64,000 bases of DNA from Flavobacterium araucananum (GTDB taxonomy: Bacteria > Bacteroidota > Bacteroidia > Flavobacteriales > Flavobacteriaceae): assembly GCF_002222055.1 (NCBI RefSeq), contig NZ_MUGS01000004.1, forward strand, positions 353,441 through 417,440, read 5' to 3'. This document shows positions 46,816 to 54,552 of the stretch, in pieces. Positions within the stretch are counted from its first letter, which is position 1. Each line of letters opens with the position of its first letter. The position numbers and the translations under genes were made by a program. The notes beneath the pieces are model-generated. The model was not told the DNA's origin, made no database searches, and was given only the letters and a program-made list of their open reading frames with translations.

Positions 46816-47586
46816 TTATTTCATCAGACTGATATTAGTAAGACCACCATCTGAGAGTATTTCTGTACCCACTATAAAAGCTGAATCATCTGAAGCCAGA
46901 AATACAGCAGCGTTCCCAATATCAGACGGAAGACCTTGTCTGCCGACTGGTGTGATATCGATCCAGAGTTGTTTTACTTGTTCTAATTGTTCCTGCGGCA
47001 CAATTTTTCCAAAAACAGGCGTATCAATAGAACCAGGCGAAAGTGTGTTAACACGTATTTTTCTGGACAACAAATCCAGCGATAATCCTTTGGCTAGTGA
47101 TATGATTGCTGCTTTTGCTGCTGCATAAATTGTCATTCCCGGTGCGGCACGATGTGCGGCACTTGATCCAATAAGTATGACCGAAGCACCATCATTAAGA
47201 TACGGAAGCGATTTTTGAACACTGAAATAGGCGCTTTTTAAATTCAGATCCATGTAACCGTCATAATTTTCTTCGGTAACATCGTTTATGGCAGCCATAG
47301 GAATACCATCTACAATGCCGCCTGCATTTACGACCAGCACATCAATTTTGCCAAATTTATCAAAGGTCTTTTTAAATATATTTTCTAAATCATTGCTATT
47401 CGTGACATCCCCTTTTATGCCAATAAAATTAGAACCCAACGTTTCGACAGTATTATCGAGTGTGATCTGATTTCTGCCGGTAACTGTACCAACAGCGCCT
47501 TCATTCCTGAATGCTTCGGCAATACCGTAACCTATACCACTATTGCCCCCTGTAATCACGGCAACTTTGTTTTTTAATTTACTCAT
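46816..47586 (-). CDS. SDR-family oxidoreductase (256 aa)
   Basis: A classical short-chain dehydrogenase. It has the NAD(P) motif TGGNSGIG near residue 13, VNAGG in place of NNAG, a catalytic Ser in LIGSSAAH, and the YAAAK pair near residue 156. A late GxxxLSDGG-type end (TEILSDGGLTN) closes the fold. It is cytoplasmic; the substrate cannot be inferred. It lies 33 nt behind a second SDR gene on the same strand, so the two probably form one unit controlled by the divergent HxlR-type regulator. Genes of this kind often belong to electrophile or quinone stress responses, but that is inference. Confidence 0.9.
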   Translation of the reverse strand: MSKLKNKVAVITGGNSGIGYGIAEAFRNEGAVGTVTGRNQITLDNTVETLGSNFIGIKGDVTNSNDLENIFKKTFDKFGKIDVLVVNAGGIVDGIPMAAINDVTEENYDGYMDLNLKSAYFSVQKSLPYLNDGASVILIGSSAAHRAAPGMTIYAAAKAAIISLAKGLSLDLLSRKIRVNTLSPGSIDTPVFGKIVPQEQLEQVKQLWIDITPVGRQGLPSDIGNAAVFLASDDSAFIVGTEILSDGGLTNISLMK

Positions 47587-47619
47587 TTTTTTATTCTTAA
47601 ATTTTAGTCAGCCCAATCT

Positions 47620-48375
47620 TTATATCCCGTAAATACCACCAGATACATTCAGTTTTTCTCCCGTAATCCATGCAGCTTCATCAGAAGCCAGGAATACCGC
47701 TACTTTTGCAATATCCTCAGGTTGTCCGGTACGGCCAAGTGGGGTGGTGGCAATTAATTTTGCTTCGAAATCACTGCCAATAAACCCGCCACTATGCGAA
47801 CCTTCTGTTTCTACCACGCCCGGCAAAATAGAGTTGATACGGATGTTTCTGCCGCTAAATTCTTTCGACAAAGAAATCGTAATGGCATCTAAGGCTGCTT
47901 TGGTTGCAGAGTAAACAGCTGCTGTTGGCAGTGGTGTATTGCTCGCGCCTGAGCTAATATTGATAATATTACCTCCTTTTTTACCAAACAATTTTAAAGC
48001 TGCCTGAATCGTAAATAAAGAGCCCAAAACATTGGTGTTAAATTGTTTATGAAAAGATTCTTCCTGATCCTCTTCGATAGCTGCATACAGATAAATACCG
48101 GCATTGTTGATTAATATATCCAATGTCCCAAATGCATTTTTTGTTTCTTCGAATAGTCGGGTCACGTCTGACTCTTTAGACACATCGGCTTGTACCGAAA
48201 TTGCATTTCCGCCGTTATCTGTAATAGCTTTTACCACTTTGTCAGCATCTTCTTTGCTGGAGGCATAATTTACCACAACTTTTGCGCCTTCTGCAGCAAA
48301 ATGTTTTGCAATCGAAGCACCAATTCCTTTAGAAGCTCCTGTAATTATTGCTACTTTGTTTTTTAATCTATCCAT
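47620..48375 (-). CDS. SDR-family oxidoreductase (251 aa)
   Basis: A second classical short-chain dehydrogenase: TGASKGIG at the N-terminus, NNAG near residue 90, Ser in NISSGAS, and YSATK as the catalytic Tyr/Lys pair. The frame allows a start 11 codons earlier, but MDRLKNKVAIITGAS at 48375 matches the usual N-terminus and is preferred. It is the first gene of the minus-strand pair and faces the HxlR regulator across a gap of about 110 nt packed with GTAAC repeats, so control by that regulator is likely. Confidence 0.9.
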   Translation of the reverse strand: MDRLKNKVAIITGASKGIGASIAKHFAAEGAKVVVNYASSKEDADKVVKAITDNGGNAISVQADVSKESDVTRLFEETKNAFGTLDILINNAGIYLYAAIEEDQEESFHKQFNTNVLGSLFTIQAALKLFGKKGGNIINISSGASNTPLPTAAVYSATKAALDAITISLSKEFSGRNIRINSILPGVVETEGSHSGGFIGSDFEAKLIATTPLGRTGQPEDIAKVAVFLASDEAAWITGEKLNVSGGIYGI

Positions 48376-48433
48376 TTTTATATTTTTTATAATGTTTAAC
48401 GGGTACAAATTTATAACGGATTAATTTATTTTA

Positions 48434-48481
48434 GTAACTTTGTAACTAAAAGTAACAGTAACCTTGAAGTAACAAAGTAAC
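48434..48481. promoter_or_regulatory. Cluster of six GTAAC repeats, probable HxlR operator
   Basis: GTAAC occurs at 48434, 48442, 48452, 48458, 48469 and 48477, all in the same orientation. The outer pairs read GTAACTTTGTAAC and GTAACAAAGTAAC. The array overlaps TAACTTTG (48435-48442), a perfect TAnnTTTG element, and ends 3 nt before the regulator start codon. Autoregulation and control of the divergent SDR genes are the natural reading. Confidence 0.65.
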
Positions 48482-48484
48482 ATT

Positions 48485-48838
48485 ATGGAGTGTAATATAA
48501 TTGAGAAAGAGCAGCACAAGAAGGAGATGATGGCAGTTCAGGATTCTATGGATGTACTGAGCGGAAAATGGAAAATCTCGATTATTTCGTCGATTTGTTT
48601 GTATAACAAAAGACGATTTTCGGATATTTTGAATGATGTTGTTGGCATTTCGAACAAAATGCTGAGTAAGGAATTAAAGGAGCTTGAAATAAACAAATTA
48701 ATCAAGCGAACTGTTCTGGATACGCAACCCATTACGGTCAAATATGAGCTTACACCGCATGGCAAAACATTGCAGACTATTATAAACAATCTGACGGCGT
48801 GGGGAATTGAACATCGAAAAAAAATTATTGAGAAATAG
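48485..48838 (+). CDS. HxlR-family winged-helix transcriptional regulator
   Basis: A 117-aa DNA-binding protein. The HxlR core is clear: MDVLSGKWKISIISSI, RRFSDILNDVVGISNKMLSKELKELE as the recognition part, then VKYELTPHGKTLQTIINNLTAWG. These dimeric regulators often sense electrophiles or oxidants through an N-terminal cysteine; Cys3 here is a possible sensor but is not in the usual CP context. The gene is divergent from two SDR oxidoreductases and its start codon adjoins the GTAAC array, so it probably controls itself and them. Confidence 0.9.
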   Translation: MECNIIEKEQHKKEMMAVQDSMDVLSGKWKISIISSICLYNKRRFSDILNDVVGISNKMLSKELKELEINKLIKRTVLDTQPITVKYELTPHGKTLQTIINNLTAWGIEHRKKIIEK

Positions 48839-48903
48839 TTTTTTTCGGTGCCTCTTTTTTATTTCAAAAGTATTTCAGAGTACTGTTTTTGTAGTTAGAA
48901 TCA

Positions 48904-49401
48904 TTATTGCGATAAGGTAGTCAATAATTTTTCGAGGTTATCAATTGTCATTTTAAAACCTTCTACAAAACCCATTTCAAGAACCTTTTCCATACGCTCA
49001 AGAGATTCATTTGTAATGCTGATATGCAATACTGTGATGCCATTTTGTTCGCTAAAATTAAAATCCCAGACAGAACCCGGCAACTCAGGATTTTCGTCTT
49101 TGTCTGCAAACGAGTTGTACATTTTGTAATTGGTTTTTGGCGTGATCGAAGTATATTCCTGAATCGACCATCGCTCTTGTCCTTCGGGGCTTACCATGGC
49201 ATAGAATCTTCGTCCACCAACTTTAAAATCCATGTATTTTGTTTTGGATATCCAGGGTTTAGGTGCGACCCATTGATCGAGTATTTCCGGTTGGGTAAAA
49301 GCATCCCAAACCAGTCCGGGCTTAGCGGCAAATTCTTTGGTTATGACGACCGTTTTTGTTGTTTTGTCAACGGTAAAATCAAATAGTAAATCGTTGCTCA
49401 T
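48904..49401 (-). CDS. AHSA1-like SRPBCC-domain protein
   Basis: A 165-aa protein of the Activator of Hsp90 ATPase homologue 1-like (START/SRPBCC) superfamily. The typical opening is present ([30 protein letters not shown]), as is the end ([16 protein letters not shown]). These small proteins have a hydrophobic cavity; in bacteria they are often found beside ArsR- or HxlR-type regulators and their ligands are mostly unknown. The gene converges with the HxlR gene. There is no signal peptide. Confidence 0.85.
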   Translation of the reverse strand: MSNDLLFDFTVDKTTKTVVITKEFAAKPGLVWDAFTQPEILDQWVAPKPWISKTKYMDFKVGGRRFYAMVSPEGQERWSIQEYTSITPKTNYKMYNSFADKDENPELPGSVWDFNFSEQNGITVLHISITNESLERMEKVLEMGFVEGFKMTIDNLEKLLTTLSQ

Positions 49402-49595
49402 TTTTTTATCTTTTTAATTGCTGGTCCTGATCTGTTTCTATCTGTTGAGACCAACAGTATTTATGAATTAAAATTAAACCGTTGGGTGTAATTATGTGTC
49501 AAAATTAATTTCACCCAATGGGTTAAAATTAATAAAAAAATAGATAAAAATTATATAACGTATTGAGATTTAGTAACTACAGAAGTTATTGCTAC

Positions 49596-49630
49596 AAAAA
49601 AAAAAAACCGACTGTTGTGCAGTCGGTTTT
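49596..49630 (-). terminator. Terminator of the M20 peptidase gene
   Basis: AAAACCGACTG (49604-49614) pairs with CAGTCGGTTTT (49620-49630). On the minus strand the 3' arm runs into the T12 tract that reads as A12 on the + strand. It lies 25 nt behind the peptidase stop codon. Confidence 0.82.
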
Positions 49631-49654
49631 ATTGATGTGATAGTGTATGGCTGT

Positions 49655-50946
49655 TTATTTTGCAGTAAGTCTTTCTATTATTAAAGACGAAAAAGTGGCC
49701 ACACCTGTTTTTATACACGTTTCATCGACTCTAAAATTAGGGGCATGATTCATGGCCACAATTCCTTTTTCGGGATTAGAACCTCCCAAAAAAAAGTAAA
49801 CACCTGGAATTTTTTGCTGAAAATAAGTAAAATCATCATTAAAAAAGGGCGCCTGCCCATAGCCAAGAGTGACAAATCCTTTTCCGTAAATTGCATTCAA
49901 TTTTTTGATTACAATCCCCGTCAGTTTTTTATCATTTATAACTGTTGGATTTTCCTGTACAAACGTAACAGAAAGCAATTTATCTGTCAGATTTTCGGTT
50001 TCGATTACCTGTTTGATTTCAGGAATTATATTTTTTAGTTTATCGGCATTGGTTTCATACAAATAAGCTTCGAGAACACGTTCCTGATTTTTAGAATATA
50101 TATTAAAATTATCATCCATTATTAGATAATCCTGAAATATAGTATTAGGGTTTGCAAGTCCAATTTTTGGGTCATTAATATTTTGTATTTCCCAGGGTTT
50201 GCTGTTGTTTTTGGTACGGGTCAAAACGGTGTGTATTTTTTTGTCAGTTCTTTTGCTTGTTCATTCGTTAGTTCCCCTTTCAGTTTAATGCACACCCTTC
50301 TTTGATACGCAAACATCTCATCAGGTTTAACCAATATTTGTCCCAATGGCAATGCCGTAACGTGCAATCCATATATTTCGTCCGGTTGTATTTTGGCAAG
50401 TAAGCCTTTCTCAAGCATCTTTTTTGCTCCAACAAAAGTTTCCTCTTCCGGCTGAAAAATAAAATAAACCGTTCCGTGTAGCTCTTTTTTGTTTTTTGCC
50501 AATACCTCTGCAATTCCCAATGCAATAGCCAGATGTACGTCGTGACCACAACCATGTTGAGCACCTTTTATCTTAGATTTAAAATCGACGCTATCAGGGA
50601 AATCCTGCGGAAGCGCATCCATCTCGGCACGCCACGCTATTTTTCGCCCTTTTTTTTCGCCTTTTAAAATCCCCAAAACACCATGACCATAAATATTGGT
50701 TTCGACCTCAAGGCCCAAATCAAGCAAATATTGTCTGATCTTTTCCTGCGTTCGTACTTCATTTCCCGCCAATTCAGGATTTTCATGAAAGTCTCTCCTT
50801 ATATCAACCAGCTTACTAAAAATACTGTCCGTTTTTATTTTTATAAATTCGGGATTTAATTTTTCTGCTTCTTTTTGTTGACTAAAAACCTTTTGATAAG
50901 CAGCAAGGAGCAATAATAACAGGTATAATAAAAATCTTGTTTTCAT
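49655..50946 (-). pseudogene. M20-family amidohydrolase/peptidase, frameshifted
   Basis: Two abutting frames encode one M20 protein. The first part (50946-50221) has a signal peptide (LLLLLLAAYQKVFSQ), RRDFHENPELAGNE, WRAEMDALPQ and the metal motif HGCGHD. It then ends prematurely after LTKKYTPF. The second part (frame ending at 49655) continues with VLTRTKNNSKPWE and carries the late motif NHAPNFRVDE. The break falls at a run of seven A on the coding strand (GACAAAAAAATACAC, near 50238-50244). One more A would restore a continuous protein of about 430 aa. It may be a real inactivation, a phase-variable tract or an assembly error. The intact protein would be an exported amidohydrolase of the HipO/aminoacylase group. 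Confidence 0.82.
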
Positions 50947-51026
50947 GGTTAGCGTTTATTTTGGGCTTGATAGTAAGAATACAATAGAATAGACGGCTTA
51001 TTGTTATAAATGTTACACTAAAATGA

Positions 51027-51677
51027 TTATTGATTATTTTTTAACCATTCCAGACGCCTTTGATCCGGAAGATGAGTAATTTTAAAATCTTCAAAATTAG
51101 CCGTAAAACCTTTTCCGTCCGGACTCGCCGCCATCATACCAACCTGTACCGTTTTATGTTCCGGAAAATATACCGTGTTGGTCATGGTATAAGTAACGCC
51201 ATCGATCGAATAAAAAATTTCGACTGCATCTAGTCGTCGTACCGCTTTCATCCAGACATTTTTAGGCTTTTCTTTCAATCCCAATACACTCCAGGAACTT
51301 TTATCGATCGTATGAACCGTACTAATATTATAAACGCCATCGACATATTCTACACCTGTTTTAATATAATTGTTTTCATCGATTCGTAACATTAGACAAA
51401 CCTGATCGAATCTGGTTTTATAAACTCCGCTCATTTTTACTGTAACTTCAAATTCGCCACTTCTTTCCGTATACAAAAAAGGACCATCGAAAACCGTAAA
51501 CCCATAATGGCTTTTGTTCCAATAATCAGATTGTGCCGTGACCTGCATAGTAAGTTTGTTGTCTTTTATTTCCCACTCAGCAGGCTCGTTAAGCCAGTTC
51601 ATTGAATTTAATTTTTGAGCGTTACCTTTTGCACAGATTATACCTGCAAAGACTAAAACGAAGTAAATCCTCTTCAT
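51027..51677 (-). CDS. Exported DUF1349-like (concanavalin A-like) protein
   Basis: A 216-aa protein with a signal peptide (about 1-20, VLVFAGIICAKGNAQ). The mature part resembles DUF1349, a beta-sandwich lectin-like fold: NWLNEPAEWEIKDNKLTM, then QVCLMLRIDENNYIKTGVEY, VWMKAVRRLDAVEIFYSIDG and VQVGMMAASPDGKGF. It may bind or act on a carbohydrate outside the inner membrane, but no catalytic residues can be assigned. It stands alone on the minus strand, 80 nt ahead of the M20 gene with which it may be co-transcribed. Confidence 0.78.
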   Translation of the reverse strand: MKRIYFVLVFAGIICAKGNAQKLNSMNWLNEPAEWEIKDNKLTMQVTAQSDYWNKSHYGFTVFDGPFLYTERSGEFEVTVKMSGVYKTRFDQVCLMLRIDENNYIKTGVEYVDGVYNISTVHTIDKSSWSVLGLKEKPKNVWMKAVRRLDAVEIFYSIDGVTYTMTNTVYFPEHKTVQVGMMAASPDGKGFTANFEDFKITHLPDQRRLEWLKNNQ

Positions 51678-51759
51678 GATTTTTTAAATTTGAATTTTAT
51701 TAATAATTTACAAAGTAGAGGATTCGTTATTTTTTCAGCAATAGTTATTTATAACCATT

Positions 51760-51791
51760 TTGTAGTAAAACAATATAATTTTCTATTTTTG
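51760..51791 (+). promoter_or_regulatory. Bacteroidota-type promoter for the LuxR-type gene
   Basis: TTG (51760-51762), a 21-nt spacer and TATTTTTG (51784-51791) match TTG-N17-23-TAnnTTTG. The start codon lies 50 nt beyond. Confidence 0.6.
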
Positions 51792-51841
51792 ACAATCTCT
51801 ATGGTAATTCGATACTACCACAAAATAAATGAATTACGGTT

Positions 51842-52609
51842 ATGAATCCGATCACAAAATTAGAAGACAATTTTTCTTTTGAATCTGTCGACAGTCCTGA
51901 AAAACGAAAGGAAGCTTTAGCAGAAGCGATAGATCTTATACAAGCTTATGTCAAAATAGACCATTCTGTAGCGGTATTATCAGATCTTGCAGATAATAAA
52001 AGCCATATTTTTACGGGTGATTTTGGAAGCTTTTTCGAAATGAATACTTCCGGATATACCACAATTGATTCTATTTGGGAAGAGGACATCTACAACCGTA
52101 TTCACCCCGAAGATCTTTTTCAGAGAAATCTTTTGGAGCTGGAGTTTTTTAATTTTCTAAAGGTTCTAAACCCCGGGGAACGATTAAACTATATGACCAA
52201 ATGCAGGATTAGGACGCTGAATAGTAAAAACGAATATCAGCCTATTTTGCACCGTAGCTTTTATCTCAAGAACAGCTCTGAGGGCGGATTGTGGCTGGCG
52301 GTTTGTCTTTATAATTATTCGTTCGAAAAAAACGGAGCTGCAACCGGTATCGATGGCAAAATTGTGAATACTAAAACAGGAGAAATTTTTTATATCGATA
52401 CGTACGAAAACTGTGTCAATTTATTGACTTCGCGCGAAAAAGAAATTCTGCAATTAATTAGTAAAGGTGGTATTAGCAAAGGCATTGCTACCCAGCTTAA
52501 TATCAGCATTAATACCGTAAACAGGCACAGGCAGAATATCCTTGAAAAACTTAAGGTAAACAATTCTATCGAAGCGGTAAGAACAGCCGATGCTTTGAAT
52601 TTGTTGTAA
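51842..52609 (+). CDS. LuxR-type transcriptional regulator with PAS-like N-terminus
   Basis: A 255-aa regulator. The C-terminal 60 residues are a LuxR helix-turn-helix (LTSREKEILQLISKGGISKGIA, SINTVNRHRQNILEKLKVNNS). The N-terminal 190 residues look like a PAS-type sensor (IHPEDLFQRNLLELEFFNFL resembles the PAS/PAC region), with no phosphoacceptor receiver domain. Such proteins in Flavobacteria precede or control surface-uptake loci. Here it lies ahead of an ECF sigma/FecR/TonB-receptor operon on the same strand, separated by about 150 nt, so it may respond to the same condition. Confidence 0.85.
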   Translation: MNPITKLEDNFSFESVDSPEKRKEALAEAIDLIQAYVKIDHSVAVLSDLADNKSHIFTGDFGSFFEMNTSGYTTIDSIWEEDIYNRIHPEDLFQRNLLELEFFNFLKVLNPGERLNYMTKCRIRTLNSKNEYQPILHRSFYLKNSSEGGLWLAVCLYNYSFEKNGAATGIDGKIVNTKTGEIFYIDTYENCVNLLTSREKEILQLISKGGISKGIATQLNISINTVNRHRQNILEKLKVNNSIEAVRTADALNLL

Positions 52610-52715
52610 ATTATATCCGGAACTATTTTTTATAGTTTGCAGATTTACGTTCCTAAGGCAATATTAATAAATTATTAAATGACCAATTCATAAAATTATC
52701 AAAAGAGGTTTATTA

Positions 52716-52723
52716 TACTTTTG
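52716..52723 (+). promoter_or_regulatory. Possible -7 element of the second sigma operon
   Basis: TACTTTTG matches TAnnTTTG 34 nt ahead of the sigma factor gene. No TTG lies at the usual upstream distance, so support is weak. Confidence 0.3.
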
Positions 52724-52756
52724 TAAGGGTCTTCTTTAACAATTTAAAATTACATT

Positions 52757-53335
52757 ATGAGTTCTAATTTGCTAATTTGTTTACGTGCGGGAGATGATTC
52801 CAGCTTTAAAGAAATCTATGATTTGTATCATTATAAAGTGTTTTGTTTTGTAAAAAAATATACGGCACAACTTGCAGATGCCGAAGATGTGACCCAAAAC
52901 GTATTTATTCATCTCTGGAAATACAGAACAAAATTAGATCCTGCAATAGAGTTGGAAGCCATTTTGTTTAAAAGTTCCAAACAGGAAATTTCAAAATGGT
53001 ATAAAAAACAAAATAAGATTTTTTCGGTCGAAAATGATCAATTGATAAAAGAGCTTGATACCATATCCGAAACTGATGATGATATAAGCTCGAAGCTCGA
53101 AAAAATAGAATATCTGCTCAATAAAATCCCTGCAAAAAGACGAAAAATTTTTAGCCTTCATAAATTCGAAGACCGCAGTTACAAAGAAATAGCGGCAGAG
53201 ATGGATATGTCGCAAAGTGCTGTGGCAAACCAAATTTCTAAGACCTTACAATTCCTTAAAAAGAATGCAGTAGAAAACCATGAACTCTATTGGTTTGCCT
53301 TATTCTTTATCAGTCAGTCAGAACTCATATTATAA
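52757..53335 (+). CDS. ECF-type RNA polymerase sigma factor (second copy)
   Basis: A 192-aa FecI-like sigma factor. Region 2: SSFKEIYDLYHYKVFCFVKKY, DAEDVTQNVFIHLWKY. Region 4: IPAKRRKIFSLHKFEDRSYKEIA, QSAVANQISKTLQFLKK. The last 15 residues are hydrophobic (YWFALFFISQSELIL), which is unusual for the family and may be a read-out into a short tail. It precedes a FecR gene by 222 nt and a TonB-dependent receptor with an STN domain, making a second cell-surface signalling system. Confidence 0.9.
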   Translation: MSSNLLICLRAGDDSSFKEIYDLYHYKVFCFVKKYTAQLADAEDVTQNVFIHLWKYRTKLDPAIELEAILFKSSKQEISKWYKKQNKIFSVENDQLIKELDTISETDDDISSKLEKIEYLLNKIPAKRRKIFSLHKFEDRSYKEIAAEMDMSQSAVANQISKTLQFLKKNAVENHELYWFALFFISQSELIL

Positions 53336-53557
53336 ATTTCAGTTTATACTTTTTTATTTTTTAAGCAATCCCAATTCGTACTATTTACTGGTACGCGGTC
53401 TCATTTTTGCCCAAAGTCAGGTTATCCGTAATCTTCGTTTAGATTAAGAAAACGTTAATAGTAATGTTGCCCCGTGATATTTGAATGATTGGAAATCTAA
53501 TGTAGTTGAATCGATAAGATTGCTCCGGAAATTTTTAAATATAAATGTTACTTGTAA

Positions 53558-54406
53558 ATGAAATCCAAGAAATTAAGAGAAGAGTGGAATGCGGTACCTC
53601 ATAATGGCATTCTTCCGTTTGAAACTAAATTGCGTATGTGGAATAATATACGCAACGTTACAATTGATAAATACAGAAGTTTTTATAATTGGACGGCTGT
53701 CGCTTGTGCTGTATTTATTTTGTCTCTTTCGGGATATCAGGTTTTTATTCAATTAAACAAAACTAAAATTGAACTTACAGCTACAAAAACATTCAGCCGG
53801 GACATTCGGCTTTTATCATTATCAGACGGAACTCGGGTATGGCTCAATCAAAATTCGGAAATTGAATATCCCGCAACTTTTTCCAAACACGAAAGAACGA
53901 TAACCTTAAAAGGAGAAGCTTTTTTTGAAGTAAAACGGGATCCGTCACGACCTTTTGTAATTACTTCCGGAGCCATAAAAACGACTGTTTTGGGAACGTC
54001 TTTTAATATAAATGCCTACGATGGCAATAGTCCCGAAGTTAATGTAAGAACCGGAAAAGTACGGGTCGAAAGTGTACAAAATACAGTATTGCTGGAGCGG
54101 GGCGATAAAGCAGTTTACCAACCGGAAACAGCTTTACTGCAAAAACAAAAAACAAAGGTTCTGGAACCGGAATGGAAAAAGGTTTTGCTTTATGTAGATG
54201 GCTTAACGCTGCAGGAAGTTTTGAGTAAACTAAAAGCAGATCATAAGTTTGAGGTTAATTACCTCGAAAATGACTTAAAAAGCCTGACGATTCAGGGAAC
54301 GCTGGATACCAGACAAGGTTTGTATGAAATGCTGCAAACTATTGCTTTTGCATTAGAGATTAAAATACGACCAACGGGCAATAACACGTATTTAATTAGC
54401 AGATAA
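53558..54406 (+). CDS. FecR-type anti-sigma factor (second copy)
   Basis: A 282-aa inner-membrane regulator. The cytoplasmic N-terminus is about 40 residues long, the membrane helix lies at about 45-65 (TAVACAVFILSLSGYQVFI), and the periplasmic FecR domain follows (LSDGTRVWLNQNSEIEYPA, GEAFFEVKRDPSRPF, TVLGTSFNINAY). The C-terminal region VLSKLKADHKFEVNY...TIQGTLD is the DUF4974-like part. It should keep the upstream sigma factor inactive until the downstream receptor binds its ligand. Confidence 0.9.
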   Translation: MKSKKLREEWNAVPHNGILPFETKLRMWNNIRNVTIDKYRSFYNWTAVACAVFILSLSGYQVFIQLNKTKIELTATKTFSRDIRLLSLSDGTRVWLNQNSEIEYPATFSKHERTITLKGEAFFEVKRDPSRPFVITSGAIKTTVLGTSFNINAYDGNSPEVNVRTGKVRVESVQNTVLLERGDKAVYQPETALLQKQKTKVLEPEWKKVLLYVDGLTLQEVLSKLKADHKFEVNYLENDLKSLTIQGTLDTRQGLYEMLQTIAFALEIKIRPTGNNTYLISR

Positions 54407-54552
54407 AAACAGCTTTTTTTTAGAAAACCATTGTGGCTTAATCGGGTAAGATACCTGCTGATTAAGCGACAGGCAAAGTGCGGACTTTACGGAGCGATAT
54501 TAACCCAAATAATCATATAAAATTAAGTACAATAAACTAACAATCATCAATT

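Noticed and set aside
46748..47128. 126-aa + strand ORF opposite the first SDR gene
   Set aside because: It lies mostly antisense to the SDR gene, which has all family motifs.
49655..50224. Independent 189-aa gene beginning with TTG
   Set aside because: It is the downstream half of the M20 peptidase in another frame, joined at the A7 tract, not a separate gene.
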